From Paracoccaceae bacterium (lineage in GTDB: Bacteria; Pseudomonadota; Alphaproteobacteria; Rhodobacterales; Rhodobacteraceae), in assembly GCA_020425085.1 (NCBI GenBank), contig JAGQRW010000007.1, forward strand, positions 496,001 to 560,000: 64,000 nt of DNA, written 5' to 3'. The translations under genes and the position numbers were made by a program. The notes beneath the pieces were generated by a model that saw only the letters and a list, made by a program, of their open reading frames with translations, ran no database searches and was not told where the DNA came from. Shown in pieces: positions 38,882 to 47,900 of the stretch; position 1 is the stretch's first letter; the number at the start of each line of letters is the position of its first letter.

Positions 38882-39013
38882 CGGACTGACATTGAACCTT
38901 CGGCAAATTTGCCGGAAGTCCCTGCCGTTTCGCAGAGTGACGCCGCCAAGCTGCTAAACGTATCGACCCGCAGTGTTACGGCGGCGAGAGCAAGATGCAA
39001 ATTTGCATCTTGA
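38740..39013 (+). pseudogene. HTH fragment of a ParB-like element protein
   Basis: Plus-strand codons give YVVSLNIHRRHLTESQRAMA, AAKLANMKSGHRTDIEPSAN and SDAAKLLNVSTRSVTAARAR, a familiar HTH block of phage ParB-like proteins, with a second recognition helix in LLNVSTRSV. Neither a ParB domain before it nor the usual C-terminus after it is present. The block from 38833 on is a direct repeat of that from 37771. Confidence 0.6.
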
Positions 39014-39118
39014 TATTCCCCTTTCAGAACTTGCGACGATTACCGCTTCGCTTCTGCGGCGGGCAAGGGCCGCTGATTCAGGGCGCGGCATTTTGGCAGT
39101 TATCCAAACCGCCAGGCT

Positions 39119-39138
39119 GTTACCCCGGATGTTACCCC
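39119..39138. repeat. GTTACCCC pair at the right end of the element
   Basis: GTTACCCC at 39119-39126 and 39131-39138, followed by AGAGGGAAATTTT, very like the left-end pair followed by AGAGGATATTT. Probable recombinase or excisionase arm sites. Confidence 0.6.
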
Positions 39139-39192
39139 AGAGGGAAATTTTGCAGGGCCGCTAGAAATTAATTAGGCTAAGTCATTGAAAAT

Positions 39193-39241
39193 GTGGTGAG
39201 CCGGTCGGGGTTCGAACCCGAGACCTACTGATTAAAAGTCA
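39193..39241. repeat. right attachment-site repeat within tRNA-Lys
   Basis: The 49 bp identical to 32943-32991; here it forms the 3' part of the intact tRNA gene. The distance between the two copies is exactly 6250 bp. Confidence 0.95.
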
Positions 39242-39269
39242 GTTGCTCTACCAGCTGAGCTACCGGCCC
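39194..39269 (-). tRNA. tRNA-Lys, anticodon TTT
   Basis: 76 nt including an encoded CCA. The acceptor stem GGGCCGG pairs with CCGGCTC (one G-U), discriminator A. The D-arm contains AGCTCAGCTGGTAGAGC, the anticodon arm is CTGAC-TTTTAAT-CAGT-like with TTT at the anticodon, and the T-arm is CGGGTTCGAACCCCG. Its 3' half was regenerated by the element on integration, so the tRNA stays functional. Confidence 0.97.
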
Positions 39270-39567
39270 ACATCTTCTGATCTGCGCCCGGAAAACGCGG
39301 GGTTTTCCTTGGGCTATTGTCTTTTCACGTCACCTTCGGCCCTCTGGCAGGTATCGCCTGATTTCTGGAAAATCGGCGGAAACTACCAGCAGAACCCGAG
39401 GATCCGCTAGAATTGCGGTTCGTATAAGGGGTACGGGGGTTGGTCAAGGGAAAATTCCGCCGTTCGGGTGCAAAATCTGATTGGCCTCGCCGGTTATGAG
39501 AAATCTGGTCATCGGTGCGGTTAGCGGATATATGCGCGAAATGGTTCAGCACAGAGATAGAGCCGCG
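39270..39567. other. spacer between tRNA-Lys and dapF
   Basis: 298 bp without a convincing gene. It must hold the minus-strand tRNA promoter (nearest the tRNA) and the plus-strand dapF promoter. No strong hairpin or known riboswitch was seen. The dapF frame is open from 39481, but those 29 codons do not resemble DapF. Confidence 0.5.
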
Positions 39568-40380
39568 ATGGATTTTTGCAAGATGCACGGACTGGGCAAC
39601 GATTTTGTTGTTATTGACGCGCGTGGTCGTGACAATCCGGTGACAGCGGAATTTGCCCGCCGGGTGGGGGATCGGCATCGTGGTGTCGGGTTTGATCAGC
39701 TTGCGGTAATCCTTGACAGCGATACCGCCGAGGCGCGCCTGCAATTCTGGAACGCCGATGGCAGCCTTTCGGCCACCTGTGGCAATGCCACGCGCTGTAT
39801 TGCCGGGCTGATCTTTGGCGAAACCGGCAAGGGGCGGATCACGCTTCAGACCGATCACGCATTATTGGCCTGTGAAAACCGGGGCGGTGGCATTTACAGC
39901 GTCAACATGGGCCAGCCGCTGTTCGACTGGCGCGATATTCCGCTGGCTGAGGATACCGACACGCTGCACCTGCCGATTGATGGTGATCCCGTCGCGGTGG
40001 GGCTGGGCAATCCGCATTGCGTGTTTTTTGTCGATGACCTGGGAGCCGTCGATCTGGCGGCTGACGGGGCGAGGTTTGAACGCCATCCGCTTTATCCCCA
40101 ACGCACCAATGTGGAATTCGTCAAGGTCGTGACGCCGGATGAAATCCGCGTCAGGATCTGGGAACGTGGCACCGGGGTGACGCTGGCCAGTGGTTCCTGC
40201 GCCACGGCTTCGGCCGTGGCGGCGGTGCGGCGTGGGTTGACCGCGCGCAAGGTCGGGGTAAGGCTTGATGGCGGCGTGCTGGAAATCGACTGGCGCGAGG
40301 ATGGCGTGTGGATGTCGGGGCCGACGGCGCATGTGTTTGACGGCCAGTTCACCGCCGAATTTATGGCGGGGCTGGAATGA
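39568..40380 (+). CDS. dapF: diaminopimelate epimerase
   Basis: 270 residues from ATG 39568 (MDFCKMHGLGNDFVVIDARG, the classic N-terminus). The two catalytic cysteines are in SATCGNATRC and ASGSCATASA. It interconverts LL- and meso-diaminopimelate for lysine and peptidoglycan. It is coupled to mtaB by ATGA overlap. Confidence 0.95.
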   Translation: MDFCKMHGLGNDFVVIDARGRDNPVTAEFARRVGDRHRGVGFDQLAVILDSDTAEARLQFWNADGSLSATCGNATRCIAGLIFGETGKGRITLQTDHALLACENRGGGIYSVNMGQPLFDWRDIPLAEDTDTLHLPIDGDPVAVGLGNPHCVFFVDDLGAVDLAADGARFERHPLYPQRTNVEFVKVVTPDEIRVRIWERGTGVTLASGSCATASAVAAVRRGLTARKVGVRLDGGVLEIDWREDGVWMSGPTAHVFDGQFTAEFMAGLE

Positions 40381-41633
40381 GCGAACTTGCCCCGGATTTC
40401 CACACCCTCGGGTGTCGACTGAACGCCTATGAAACCGAAGCGATGAGCCGCCTTTCGGCCAAGGCCGGGCTTGGGGCGGTAAAGGTGATCAATACCTGCG
40501 CCGTCACCTCCGAGGCGGTTCGTCAGGCGAAACTGAAAATCCGCCGCCTGAGGCGCGAAAATCCGGGCCACACGATTGTCGTGACGGGTTGCGCCGCACA
40601 GGTGGAACCGACAACCTTTGCTGCCATGGCCGAGGTCGATCTGGTGCTTGGCAACCATGAAAAGCTGGACCCGCAAACATGGGCGGGTATTGCCAGTGGT
40701 GCCAGCGACACCCTCAGGGTGCAGGTGCGCGATATCATGGCCGAAAAGGCGGTGAACAGTCCGCTGATCGACGGCCTTGGCACCCGTGCGCGTGCCTATG
40801 TGCAGGTGCAAAACGGCTGTGATCACCGCTGCACCTTTTGCATAATCCCCTATGGTCGCGGCAATTCGCGTTCGGTACCACAGGCAGTAGTGGTAGAGCA
40901 GATGCAGCGGCTGGTGGACAAGGGGTTCAATGAGGTCGTGCTGACCGGCGTTGATATGACTAGCTGGGGTGCTGATCTTGACGGCAAACAGCAGCTTGGC
41001 GATCTGGTGCAAATGATCCTGACACAAGTGCCGGATTTGCCGCGCCTAAGGATCTCGTCGATCGATTCGATCGAGGCGGATGCGGCGCTGATTGATGCAA
41101 TCCGTTCGGAACAGCGGCTGATGCCGCATTTGCATCTTTCGTTGCAAGCGGGCGATGACATGATCCTGAAACGCATGAAACGCCGCCATCTGCGTGATGA
41201 CGCCATCGGTTTTTGCCAGATGCTGAAGGCCGCCAGACCCGGTATCACCTTTGGTGCTGACATCATCGCGGGTTTTCCCACCGAGACCGAGAAGATGTTT
41301 GAAAACTCGCTGGCGCTGGTCAAGGATTGTGACCTCACATGGTTGCATGTGTTTCCCTATTCGGTGCGCCAAGGCACGCCGGCAGCAAAGATGCCGCAGG
41401 TCAATGGCCGCACGATTCGTGAACGTGCAAGACGGCTGAGGCAGGCGGGCGAACATCAGGTCACCGCCTATCTTGCCGCGCGAACTGGCGAAACCCATAA
41501 CATCCTGATGGAAAGCCCACGCATGGGCCGCACGGAAACCTTCGCACCGGTACGTTTTGGCAGCGATCAAACAGTCGGCCAGATTGTGCGGGCGGTGATT
41601 GCCGGGCATGATTCAGACGCCCTTTGTGCCTGA
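40377..41633 (+). CDS. mtaB: MtaB, tRNA t6A37 methylthiotransferase
   Basis: 418 residues. The N-terminal UPF0004 domain has the three cluster cysteines (FHTLGCRLN, INTCAVT, VTGCAAQ). The radical SAM site is NGCDHRCTFCIIPYGRG and a TRAM-like end follows. It converts t6A37 to ms2t6A37 in tRNAs that read ANN codons, which include the Lys tRNA encoded just upstream. HLSLQAGDDMILKRMKRRH is the family substrate-site helix. Confidence 0.95.
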   Translation: MSELAPDFHTLGCRLNAYETEAMSRLSAKAGLGAVKVINTCAVTSEAVRQAKLKIRRLRRENPGHTIVVTGCAAQVEPTTFAAMAEVDLVLGNHEKLDPQTWAGIASGASDTLRVQVRDIMAEKAVNSPLIDGLGTRARAYVQVQNGCDHRCTFCIIPYGRGNSRSVPQAVVVEQMQRLVDKGFNEVVLTGVDMTSWGADLDGKQQLGDLVQMILTQVPDLPRLRISSIDSIEADAALIDAIRSEQRLMPHLHLSLQAGDDMILKRMKRRHLRDDAIGFCQMLKAARPGITFGADIIAGFPTETEKMFENSLALVKDCDLTWLHVFPYSVRQGTPAAKMPQVNGRTIRERARRLRQAGEHQVTAYLAARTGETHNILMESPRMGRTETFAPVRFGSDQTVGQIVRAVIAGHDSDALCA

Positions 41634-41654
41634 ACGCTGCCGGAAAGACCCGTG

Positions 41655-42302
41655 ATGCCGCTGCCGATCCTCTATTCCTTTCGCCGTTGCCCCTATGCGA
41701 TGCGGGCGCGTCTGGCGATTGCCGCCAGCGGTGTCGGTTGTGAACTGCGCGAAGTGGTTTTGCGGGACAAACCGCCCGATTTGCTTGCGGCCTCGTTCAA
41801 GGCGACGGTGCCGGTGCTGGTCAATCCGCCGCAGATTATCGAGGAAAGCCTTGATATCATGCTTTGGGCGCTGAACCGTAATGATCCCTTTGGCTGGCTG
41901 GCTGCCGATGCCGAAATGGGTGCCGATCTGTGGCGATTGATTGAAGAGGCTGACGGAGGGTTCAAAACCAGCCTTGATCGCTACAAATACGCCAGCCGAT
42001 ACGACGGGGCCGTACCGCAGGCCGAGCGCGACAAGGCGGCGGAATTTCTGGCCGGGTTGGATCAGCGGCTTGCAAACAACCGGTATCTGACCGGCGAAAC
42101 TGAATCCCTTGCGGATATGGCGATCCTGCCGTTCGTGCGGCAGTTTTCACTGGTGGACAAGGATTGGTTCGATGCCCGGCCATGGCCCTGTCTGCACATT
42201 TGGCTGGCGCGGTTTCTTCAATCTGAACTGTTTGCGTCAGTGATGCGAAAATACCCCAAATGGCGTGCCGGTGATCCTGTGACACGGTTTCCCGCAGTCT
42301 GA
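41655..42302 (+). CDS. glutathione S-transferase family protein, glutaredoxin-like N-terminus
   Basis: About 215 residues. The thioredoxin-fold N-terminus has SFRRCPYAMRARLA, with a CPYA motif as in omega/glutaredoxin-type transferases, and the substrate-binding cis-Pro in ATVPVLV and IIEESLDIM. The C-terminal helical domain is present (LTGETESLADMAILPFVRQF). Start ATG 41655 (GTG 41652 possible). Physiological substrate unknown. Confidence 0.82.
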   Translation: MPLPILYSFRRCPYAMRARLAIAASGVGCELREVVLRDKPPDLLAASFKATVPVLVNPPQIIEESLDIMLWALNRNDPFGWLAADAEMGADLWRLIEEADGGFKTSLDRYKYASRYDGAVPQAERDKAAEFLAGLDQRLANNRYLTGETESLADMAILPFVRQFSLVDKDWFDARPWPCLHIWLARFLQSELFASVMRKYPKWRAGDPVTRFPAV

Positions 42303-42390
42303 CCTGGTTGATTTCGCGTCAATTTCGACCGGCAGATTGAAAAGTGCCTCGACAGGGAGTAGATTCAGAGAAAATCAAAGGAGTTGGACC

Positions 42391-42681
42391 ATGGCGCTGC
42401 CACTTGCCCCGATTGCCGTGATGGCCTTGCGATATGGCTCGGTCGCGCTTGTTGCCTATGCCGCGACAAGGCGCATCGGTCATTCGCAGACCCGCCAAAG
42501 CACCGAAGACGCGCTGGATGAGGTGGCCGAAGGGCTGGCGGCGCATCGCCCGCAAGACCGCAGCCAGATCAACGCCGAGGCCCGCTGGCGGCGTATCATC
42601 CGTCTGGGTACAGGCGGCCCTGGGCTGGAGATTGACGCAGCCGCATTGGGGCGGGTGAAGTTTCGCAAGATACCGGGATGA
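42391..42681 (+). CDS. small hypothetical protein with one N-terminal hydrophobic segment
   Basis: 96 residues. AAAGGAG lies 8 bases before the ATG. Residues 1-24 (LAPIAVMALRYGSVALVAYA) form a hydrophobic segment, and the rest is a charged soluble tail (DEVAEGLAAHRPQDRSQINA). Family not recognised. The stop overlaps the next gene (ATGA), so it is translated with the glutathione transferase. Confidence 0.65.
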   Translation: MALPLAPIAVMALRYGSVALVAYAATRRIGHSQTRQSTEDALDEVAEGLAAHRPQDRSQINAEARWRRIIRLGTGGPGLEIDAAALGRVKFRKIPG

Positions 42682-43286
42682 AGCTGTTTCATTCGCCAAC
42701 CTCGCCCTATGTTCGTAAGGTTATGGTACTGTTGAAAGAAACCGGGCAGGCGGCGGATGTCGAACTGATTCCTGCTGCCGGATCTCCGGTCGATCCCGGT
42801 ACCATGCCGACCGGTTACAACCCGCTTGGCAAGATACCGGCGCTGGTGCTTGATGATGGTTTGGTGCTGTATGACAGCCGGGTGATCTGCCAGTTTCTGG
42901 ATGACCGGGCTGGTGGAGGGCTGTTCCCTGCGCCGCCCTTGCGGTGGCGTTGCCTGACACTGGAATCCCTCGCCGATGGCATCCTGGATGCGGCGGTCCT
43001 GATGCGCTATGAATCCGTGGTCAGGCCCGAGGAAATCCGGCTGGAGGCATGGGTTGAAGGCCAGTGGTCGAAAATTCGCCGGGCACTGGATGCCGCTGAA
43101 TCCGACTGGATCGGCCATCTCACCGGTCCATTGGATATGGGGCAGGTGGCGCTTGGATGCGCCCTTGGCTATCTGGATTTCCGATTTGGCGCACGCAACT
43201 GGCGCGATGGTCGTCCGTCCCTGGCGGCGTGGGAGGCGGAATTGGCCCGCCGCCCCAGCATGCACGCGACCGCCCCCCACGATTAG
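42678..43286 (+). CDS. glutathione S-transferase family protein
   Basis: 202 residues. MKLFHSPTSPYVRKVMVLLK is the GST N-terminus with the Ser-Pro-Tyr glutathione site, NPLGKIPALVLDDG contains the cis-Pro, and YDSRVICQFLD the Glu/Asp-Ser-type contact (here DSR). The all-helical C-terminal domain follows. Different from the CPYA-type protein upstream. Confidence 0.85.
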   Translation: MKLFHSPTSPYVRKVMVLLKETGQAADVELIPAAGSPVDPGTMPTGYNPLGKIPALVLDDGLVLYDSRVICQFLDDRAGGGLFPAPPLRWRCLTLESLADGILDAAVLMRYESVVRPEEIRLEAWVEGQWSKIRRALDAAESDWIGHLTGPLDMGQVALGCALGYLDFRFGARNWRDGRPSLAAWEAELARRPSMHATAPHD

Positions 43287-43294
43287 CATTCGGG

Positions 43295-43798
43295 TCAGTT
43301 TTTGCCCAGCAACCGTTTCAGCCATCCCCAAGGTGAGCGTTTGCGAAAGCTGCGATCTGCGAACCAGCCGACCAGCACCCCCAGCATCACCTGCCACAGG
43401 AAATGCTGCGCCGCCTCGATCCTTGATGCACCGACAAACCCCGCCGTCAGGATCACCACCCCCTGCACCAGTGGTTGCCCGGCGATACATTCATGCACCA
43501 GATTGCTGGCGCCGAACGTTGCCGTTGCCATATGCCCCGAAGGGGTTCCGTGTATCTTGCCGTTTGGTCGTCGGTTGATGGCACTATCGCCCAGCAGGGC
43601 CTTGCTGGTGTGGACCGCGCCCCACTGAACGACATAGCGGATCAGGAAATCGGCCGCCTTGCCGTTGGTCACGGAACAGCCAAGCGCGATCACCGGCAGG
43701 GCGATCTGAAAACTGTCGCCAAGTGGTTCGATCCGTTTCTCGGAAACCGCCAATGTCAGCAACAGCGCCGCGATGACGGCCCGGATCTTCCATCTCAT
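43295..43798 (-). CDS. PAP2-type membrane phosphatase
   Basis: 167 residues from ATG 43798 (MRWKIRAVIAALLLTLA). The phosphatase motifs are NGKIHGTPSGHMA (PSGH) and GASRIEAAQHFLWQV (SRxxxxxH); several membrane segments and a basic C-terminus are present. It is small for the family, and the first motif (KxxxxxxRP) is seen as INRRPNGK. Likely acts on a lipid phosphate at the periplasmic face. It follows trmL by 17 bp. Confidence 0.75.
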   Translation of the reverse strand: MRWKIRAVIAALLLTLAVSEKRIEPLGDSFQIALPVIALGCSVTNGKAADFLIRYVVQWGAVHTSKALLGDSAINRRPNGKIHGTPSGHMATATFGASNLVHECIAGQPLVQGVVILTAGFVGASRIEAAQHFLWQVMLGVLVGWFADRSFRKRSPWGWLKRLLGKN

Positions 43799-43815
43799 CG
43801 GCACGTCGAACCGTT

Positions 43816-44271
43816 TCAAGTTGACGCGCCCTGACGGGTCTGGCGCAGCGACTCGGCCAGGGCGATGCCGCCCGCCACCGCGACATTCAGGCTGCGCCCG
43901 CCCCCTGGCATGGGTATTCTGACAGTATGGTCGCACATGGCTTCGACCTCGGGCGGCACGCCTGCAGTTTCGCGCCCCATCATCAGGCGATCATCGGCTT
44001 GAAAGCTGAAATCCCATAGTCCGGTACTGGCCCCGGTGGTCAGCAGGATCAGCCGTCCCGGTGGTCGCGATGCCTGATAGGCGGCCCACGAATCATGGCG
44101 CGTGATATCGGCGATATCGGCATAATCCATCGCCGAACGCCGCAGCGCCTTGATGGAAAGGGGAAAACCGCATGGTTCGATGATGTCGAGTTTGACGCCG
44201 AAACAGGCCGAAATGCGGATCATTGCCCCCAGATTCGGTGCAATGTCGCATTGATAGCTTATCAGTCGCAT
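43816..44271 (-). CDS. trmL: tRNA (cytidine/uridine-34-2'-O)-methyltransferase TrmL
   Basis: 151 residues from ATG 44271 (MRLISYQCDIAPNLGAMIRI), the usual size. The SPOUT knot motifs are LMMGRETAGVP and IPMPGGGRSLNVAVAGGIAL. It methylates the wobble ribose of tRNA-Leu isoacceptors. The frame is open to 44343, but those codons lack resemblance. Gene is divergent from petA. Confidence 0.9.
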   Translation of the reverse strand: MRLISYQCDIAPNLGAMIRISACFGVKLDIIEPCGFPLSIKALRRSAMDYADIADITRHDSWAAYQASRPPGRLILLTTGASTGLWDFSFQADDRLMMGRETAGVPPEVEAMCDHTVRIPMPGGGRSLNVAVAGGIALAESLRQTRQGAST

Positions 44272-44425
44272 TCCGTTTTCGTCACTTCCTGGCCATCTGC
44301 GCGCGATTGTCCGCTGGACCTTCTTGAAAAGCCTGTGTAACAAACCGCCTGAGGTTTCCGGGGCTGCCGGTGGCCTTTAGGTTAGTATTGGCCTGTTTTT
44401 CAGGCCGGGCAAAGGAGAGAATCTC

Positions 44426-44986
44426 GTGTCTCAAGCAGAAGACAACGCCGGTTCCCGTCGCGACTTTCTATATGTGGCGACTGCCGCTACCGGAATTGTT
44501 GCCACCGGGGCCGCTGTCTGGCCACTGGTCGATCAAATGAACCCCTCCGCCGACGTTCTGGCGCTTGCTGCGGTCGAAGTGAACATCGCGGATGTCGAGG
44601 TCGGCACCCAGATCACCGTCAAATGGCGCGGCAAGCCGGTATTCATCCGCCGCCGCAACGAAGAAGATATCGCAGAAGGCCGCGCCGTGGCGCTGAGCGA
44701 ATTGGTGGATACCGATGCGCGCAACGCCAATGAGCCTGGCAAAGAGGCCCTGGATCAGAACCGCACCCTGGACGAAGCCGGCGAATGGCTGGTGATGATG
44801 GGGGTCTGTACCCATCTTGGCTGTGTCCCTCTGGGCAACCGGGCCGGGGATTTCCACGGCTGGTTCTGCCCTTGTCACGGTTCGCATTACGACACCGCCG
44901 GCCGTATCCGCAAAGGCCCGGCACCGCAGAACCTGCATATACCGATTTCCGTCTTTCTGGACGATTCAACAATCAAGCTCGGTTAA
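44426..44986 (+). CDS. petA: ubiquinol-cytochrome c reductase Rieske iron-sulfur subunit
   Basis: 186 residues from GTG 44426 with AAGGAG upstream. A Tat-type N-terminus ([20 protein letters not shown]) serves as membrane anchor. The 2Fe-2S ligands are in CTHLGC and CPCHGSHYD. First gene of petABC; part of the bc1 complex that feeds electrons to c-type cytochromes, including the nitrite reductase pathway. Confidence 0.96.
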   Translation: MSQAEDNAGSRRDFLYVATAATGIVATGAAVWPLVDQMNPSADVLALAAVEVNIADVEVGTQITVKWRGKPVFIRRRNEEDIAEGRAVALSELVDTDARNANEPGKEALDQNRTLDEAGEWLVMMGVCTHLGCVPLGNRAGDFHGWFCPCHGSHYDTAGRIRKGPAPQNLHIPISVFLDDSTIKLG

Positions 44987-44998
44987 GGGAGAGACGAA

Positions 44999-46330
44999 AT
45001 GGCCGGTATTCCCCACGATCATTACGAGCCCAAAACGGGTTTTGAAAAATGGCTGCACGAGCGTTTGCCGGTGGTCAGTCTGCTTTACGACACCCTGATG
45101 ATCCCGACACCGAAAAACCTGAACTGGATGTGGATCTGGGGCATTGTCCTGGCGTTCTGTCTGGTGTTGCAGATCGTTACGGGCATCGTTCTGGCGATGC
45201 ATTACACGCCGCATGTGGACATGGCGTTTGACAGTGTCGAACACATCATGCGCGACGTGAACGCCGGTTGGGCATTGCGCTATATGCACGCCAACGGCGC
45301 GTCGCTGTTCTTCTTTGCGGTCTATCTGCATATCTTCCGCGGGCTTTATTACGGTTCTTACAAGTCACCGCGCGAAATCACCTGGATCATCGGTATGCTG
45401 ATCTATCTGGCGATGATGGCGATCGGCTTTCTTGGCTATGTACTGCCCTGGGGGCAGATGTCATTCTGGGGCGCCACGGTCATCACCGGCTTTTTCGGCG
45501 CCATCCCCGGTATCGGTGAAATGTTGCAGACCTGGATTCTGGGCGGGCCGGCGGTGGACAATGCCACGCTGAACCGCTTCTTCAGCCTTCACTATCTGTT
45601 GCCGTTCGTTCTGGCAGCACTGGTGATCGTGCATATCTGGGCCTTTCACACCACCGGCAACAACAACCCCTCCGGGGTCGAGGTCCGCCGTGGTTCCAAG
45701 GATGAGGTCAAGAAAGACACTCTGCCGTTCTGGCCGTATTTCGTGATGAAAGACCTGTTCGCGCTTGGTGTGGTGCTGGTGATTTTTGCCATCTTTACCT
45801 ATTTCATGCCGAACTATCTGGGCCATCCTGACAACTACACCGAGGCAAACCCGCTGGTGACGCCGGCGCATATCGTGCCCGAATGGTACTATCTGCCGTT
45901 TTATGCCATCCTCAGGGCCTTTACCTCGGATGTCTGGGCGGTGCAGCTTGCCAGCTTTGTTACCGGCGGTATCGTCGATGCCAAGTTCTTTGGCGTGATT
46001 GCCATGTTCGGTTCGATCGTGGTGATGGTGTTCGTGCCGTGGCTGGACACTTCGCGGGTGCGCTCGGGCAAATACCGGCCCAGCTTCAAATGGTGGTTCT
46101 GGCTGTTGGCGCTGGATTTCATTGTCCTGACATGGTGCGGCTCACAACCCGCTGAAGGCATGGTTCCGGTAATTTCGCTGATTGGTGCCAGCTTCTGGTT
46201 CGCATATTTCCTGATTATCCTGCCCTTGCTGGGGGTTCTGGAAAAACCGCTGCCGGTGCCGGCCACCATCGAGGAAGATTTCGATGCCCATTACCCGCCC
46301 AAGGACGCCACGGCGCCTGCGGCTGAATGA
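44999..46330 (+). CDS. petB: cytochrome b subunit of the bc1 complex
   Basis: 443 residues with eight transmembrane helices. Heme-ligand histidines are in the regions [33 protein letters not shown] and [20 protein letters not shown], and [13 protein letters not shown] contains the PEWY motif of the quinol-oxidation site. It starts 12 bp after petA and ends 22 bp before petC. Confidence 0.97.
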   Translation: MAGIPHDHYEPKTGFEKWLHERLPVVSLLYDTLMIPTPKNLNWMWIWGIVLAFCLVLQIVTGIVLAMHYTPHVDMAFDSVEHIMRDVNAGWALRYMHANGASLFFFAVYLHIFRGLYYGSYKSPREITWIIGMLIYLAMMAIGFLGYVLPWGQMSFWGATVITGFFGAIPGIGEMLQTWILGGPAVDNATLNRFFSLHYLLPFVLAALVIVHIWAFHTTGNNNPSGVEVRRGSKDEVKKDTLPFWPYFVMKDLFALGVVLVIFAIFTYFMPNYLGHPDNYTEANPLVTPAHIVPEWYYLPFYAILRAFTSDVWAVQLASFVTGGIVDAKFFGVIAMFGSIVVMVFVPWLDTSRVRSGKYRPSFKWWFWLLALDFIVLTWCGSQPAEGMVPVISLIGASFWFAYFLIILPLLGVLEKPLPVPATIEEDFDAHYPPKDATAPAAE

Positions 46331-46352
46331 TCTGAACAAAGGGACAGACGAG

Positions 46353-47147
46353 ATGATCAAAGCAAGCATACTCGCAGCACTCGTTGCATTCGGCCTTGGC
46401 TCGGGCGCCGCAGTCGCTTCTGGCGGCGGTGGCCATGTCGAGGACTTTGCGTTTTCGTTCGAGGGACCGTTCGGCAGCTACGACAAGATGCAACTGCAAC
46501 GCGGCCTTCAGGTGTTTACCGAGGTTTGTTCGGCATGCCATGGCCTGCGTCAGGTGGCGTTCCGCACCCTGGGCGATCCGGGTGGTCCGGAAATGTCCAG
46601 CAGCCAGGTCAAGGCATTTGCCAAGCTGTTCGAGGTGAACGACGACAGCGATGGGGCTCAACCCGGCGATACCCGCGAGGGCAAGCCAGCCGACAAGTTT
46701 CCGGAAAACCATGGCGCAGGGGCACCCGATCTCAGCATGATGGCAAAGGCGCGCGCGGGCTTTCACGGTCCGGCCGGTCTTGGCATCAATCAGATGATCA
46801 AAGGCATGGGGGGGCCGGAATACATCGCCTCGCTTCTGACCGGCTATACCGGCGAGGAAAAGGAAGAGGCGGGTGTCACGCTATATGAGAACACCGCATT
46901 TGACGGTGGCTGGATTTCGATGGCACCGCCTTTGGATGATGACGCGGTGGAATTCCGCGATGGCCATTCGGCGGATCTTCACCACATGTCCCAGGACGTG
47001 GCGGCATTCCTGATGTGGACGGCTGAACCGAAACTGAATGCGCGCAAGAAAACCGGTTTTGTCGCGGTCGGCTTTCTGGTGCTGCTGACTTCGCTGTTAT
47101 ATCTGACCAACAAGAAATTGTGGGCGGTTGCCAAACGCAAGGCGTAA
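46353..47147 (+). CDS. petC: cytochrome c1
   Basis: 264 residues from ATG 46353. Signal peptide 1-21, heme site [10 protein letters not shown], a Met-containing axial region in the middle, and a C-terminal membrane anchor ([19 protein letters not shown]). Third gene of petABC; upstream starts that overlap petB are not supported. Confidence 0.96.
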   Translation: MIKASILAALVAFGLGSGAAVASGGGGHVEDFAFSFEGPFGSYDKMQLQRGLQVFTEVCSACHGLRQVAFRTLGDPGGPEMSSSQVKAFAKLFEVNDDSDGAQPGDTREGKPADKFPENHGAGAPDLSMMAKARAGFHGPAGLGINQMIKGMGGPEYIASLLTGYTGEEKEEAGVTLYENTAFDGGWISMAPPLDDDAVEFRDGHSADLHHMSQDVAAFLMWTAEPKLNARKKTGFVAVGFLVLLTSLLYLTNKKLWAVAKRKA

Positions 47148-47169
47148 CCGCGAGGTCATTGAAACCGAA

Positions 47170-47194
47170 GGGCGTGCCGCTGGCGCGCCCTTTT
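47170..47194 (+). terminator. rho-independent terminator of petABC
   Basis: GGGCGTGCC, loop GCT, GGCGCGCCC (9 bp with one G-U), then TTTT; 22 bases after the petC stop and just before the convergent thiQ end. Confidence 0.85.
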
Positions 47195-47198
47195 GCGT

Positions 47199-47900
47199 TC
47201 AGGTCGGGTTTCCCAGATATGCCGCCAGTGCCGGGGGCGGCGCATTGAACAGCGCCTCGGTCGGTTCCGGTGCCGCCGCATTGCCATCCGCCACGAACGA
47301 GATCTGATCGGCGATCCGCCTTGCATCGCCCGGATCATGGGTGACCATCAAAAGCGTGGTTTCGTTAAGCCCGACAATGCGCTTTACCAAATCCAGCATT
47401 TCCGCCTTGAGGGCCGGGCCAAGGGCGGCGAATGGCTCATCCAGCATCAGGACCGGCTTGTTTCGCAGCAGTGCCCGCGCCAGCGCCACCCGCTGCCGCT
47501 GACCACCGGATAGGCTCGCCGGGCGGCGGGACTGAAACCCGGTCAGCCCGACCTCGGTCAGGGCTTCGGCAATTCGGTCATGCTCGGCGCGGCTGAGCCT
47601 GAGATTCGGGCGCAATCCAAGGCCGACATTCTGGGCCACATCCAGATGTGCGAACAGATTGTGTTCCTGAAACAGGATGCTGACAGGTCGCCTGGCCGGG
47701 GGCAGGTCGGTGATGTCGATACCGTCGACCCGGATGCGACCCTGGCTCAGGGCAACGAAACCGGCAATGGCCGATAGCAGCGTGGTCTTGCCGCCGCCCG
47801 AAGGCCCCAGAATGGCCAGTTTCTGCCCCTGAGCAAGCTGCCAGTCGGCAGCAAGACTGAAATCATCCTGGCGGATCAGCAGATGATCAAGCTCCAGCAT
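47199..47900 (-). CDS. thiQ: thiamine ABC transporter ATP-binding protein
   Basis: 233 residues. Walker A GPSGGGKT, signature [15 protein letters not shown], Walker B VLMLDEPF, H-loop MVTHDP. It is the third gene of a riboswitch-controlled thiBPQ operon and overlaps thiP by 14 bp. ThiQ powers uptake of thiamine and its phosphates. Confidence 0.9.
   Translation of the reverse strand: MLELDHLLIRQDDFSLAADWQLAQGQKLAILGPSGGGKTTLLSAIAGFVALSQGRIRVDGIDITDLPPARRPVSILFQEHNLFAHLDVAQNVGLGLRPNLRLSRAEHDRIAEALTEVGLTGFQSRRPASLSGGQRQRVALARALLRNKPVLMLDEPFAALGPALKAEMLDLVKRIVGLNETTLLMVTHDPGDARRIADQISFVADGNAAAPEPTEALFNAPPPALAAYLGNPT

Larger units (their letters stand above)
32943..39241. mobile_element. 6.25-kb integrative element in tRNA-Lys
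   Basis: Bounded by the 49-bp direct repeats, the element contains a tyrosine integrase, an AlpA-like protein, a truncated replication-type ATPase, two small unknown proteins and a scrambled ParB-HTH/MT-A70 region. There are no structural, conjugation or packaging genes. It looks like a decayed satellite or mini-island that may still excise because the integrase and both att sites look intact. Confidence 0.9.

Noticed and set aside
33158..39164. Prophage or defence island
   Set aside because: No capsid, portal, terminase, lysis, restriction or known defence genes; the only methyltransferase is truncated.
38973..39164. Small protein gene on the plus strand
   Set aside because: Overlaps the HTH fragment in another frame, has no ribosome binding site and runs into the GTTACCCC sites.
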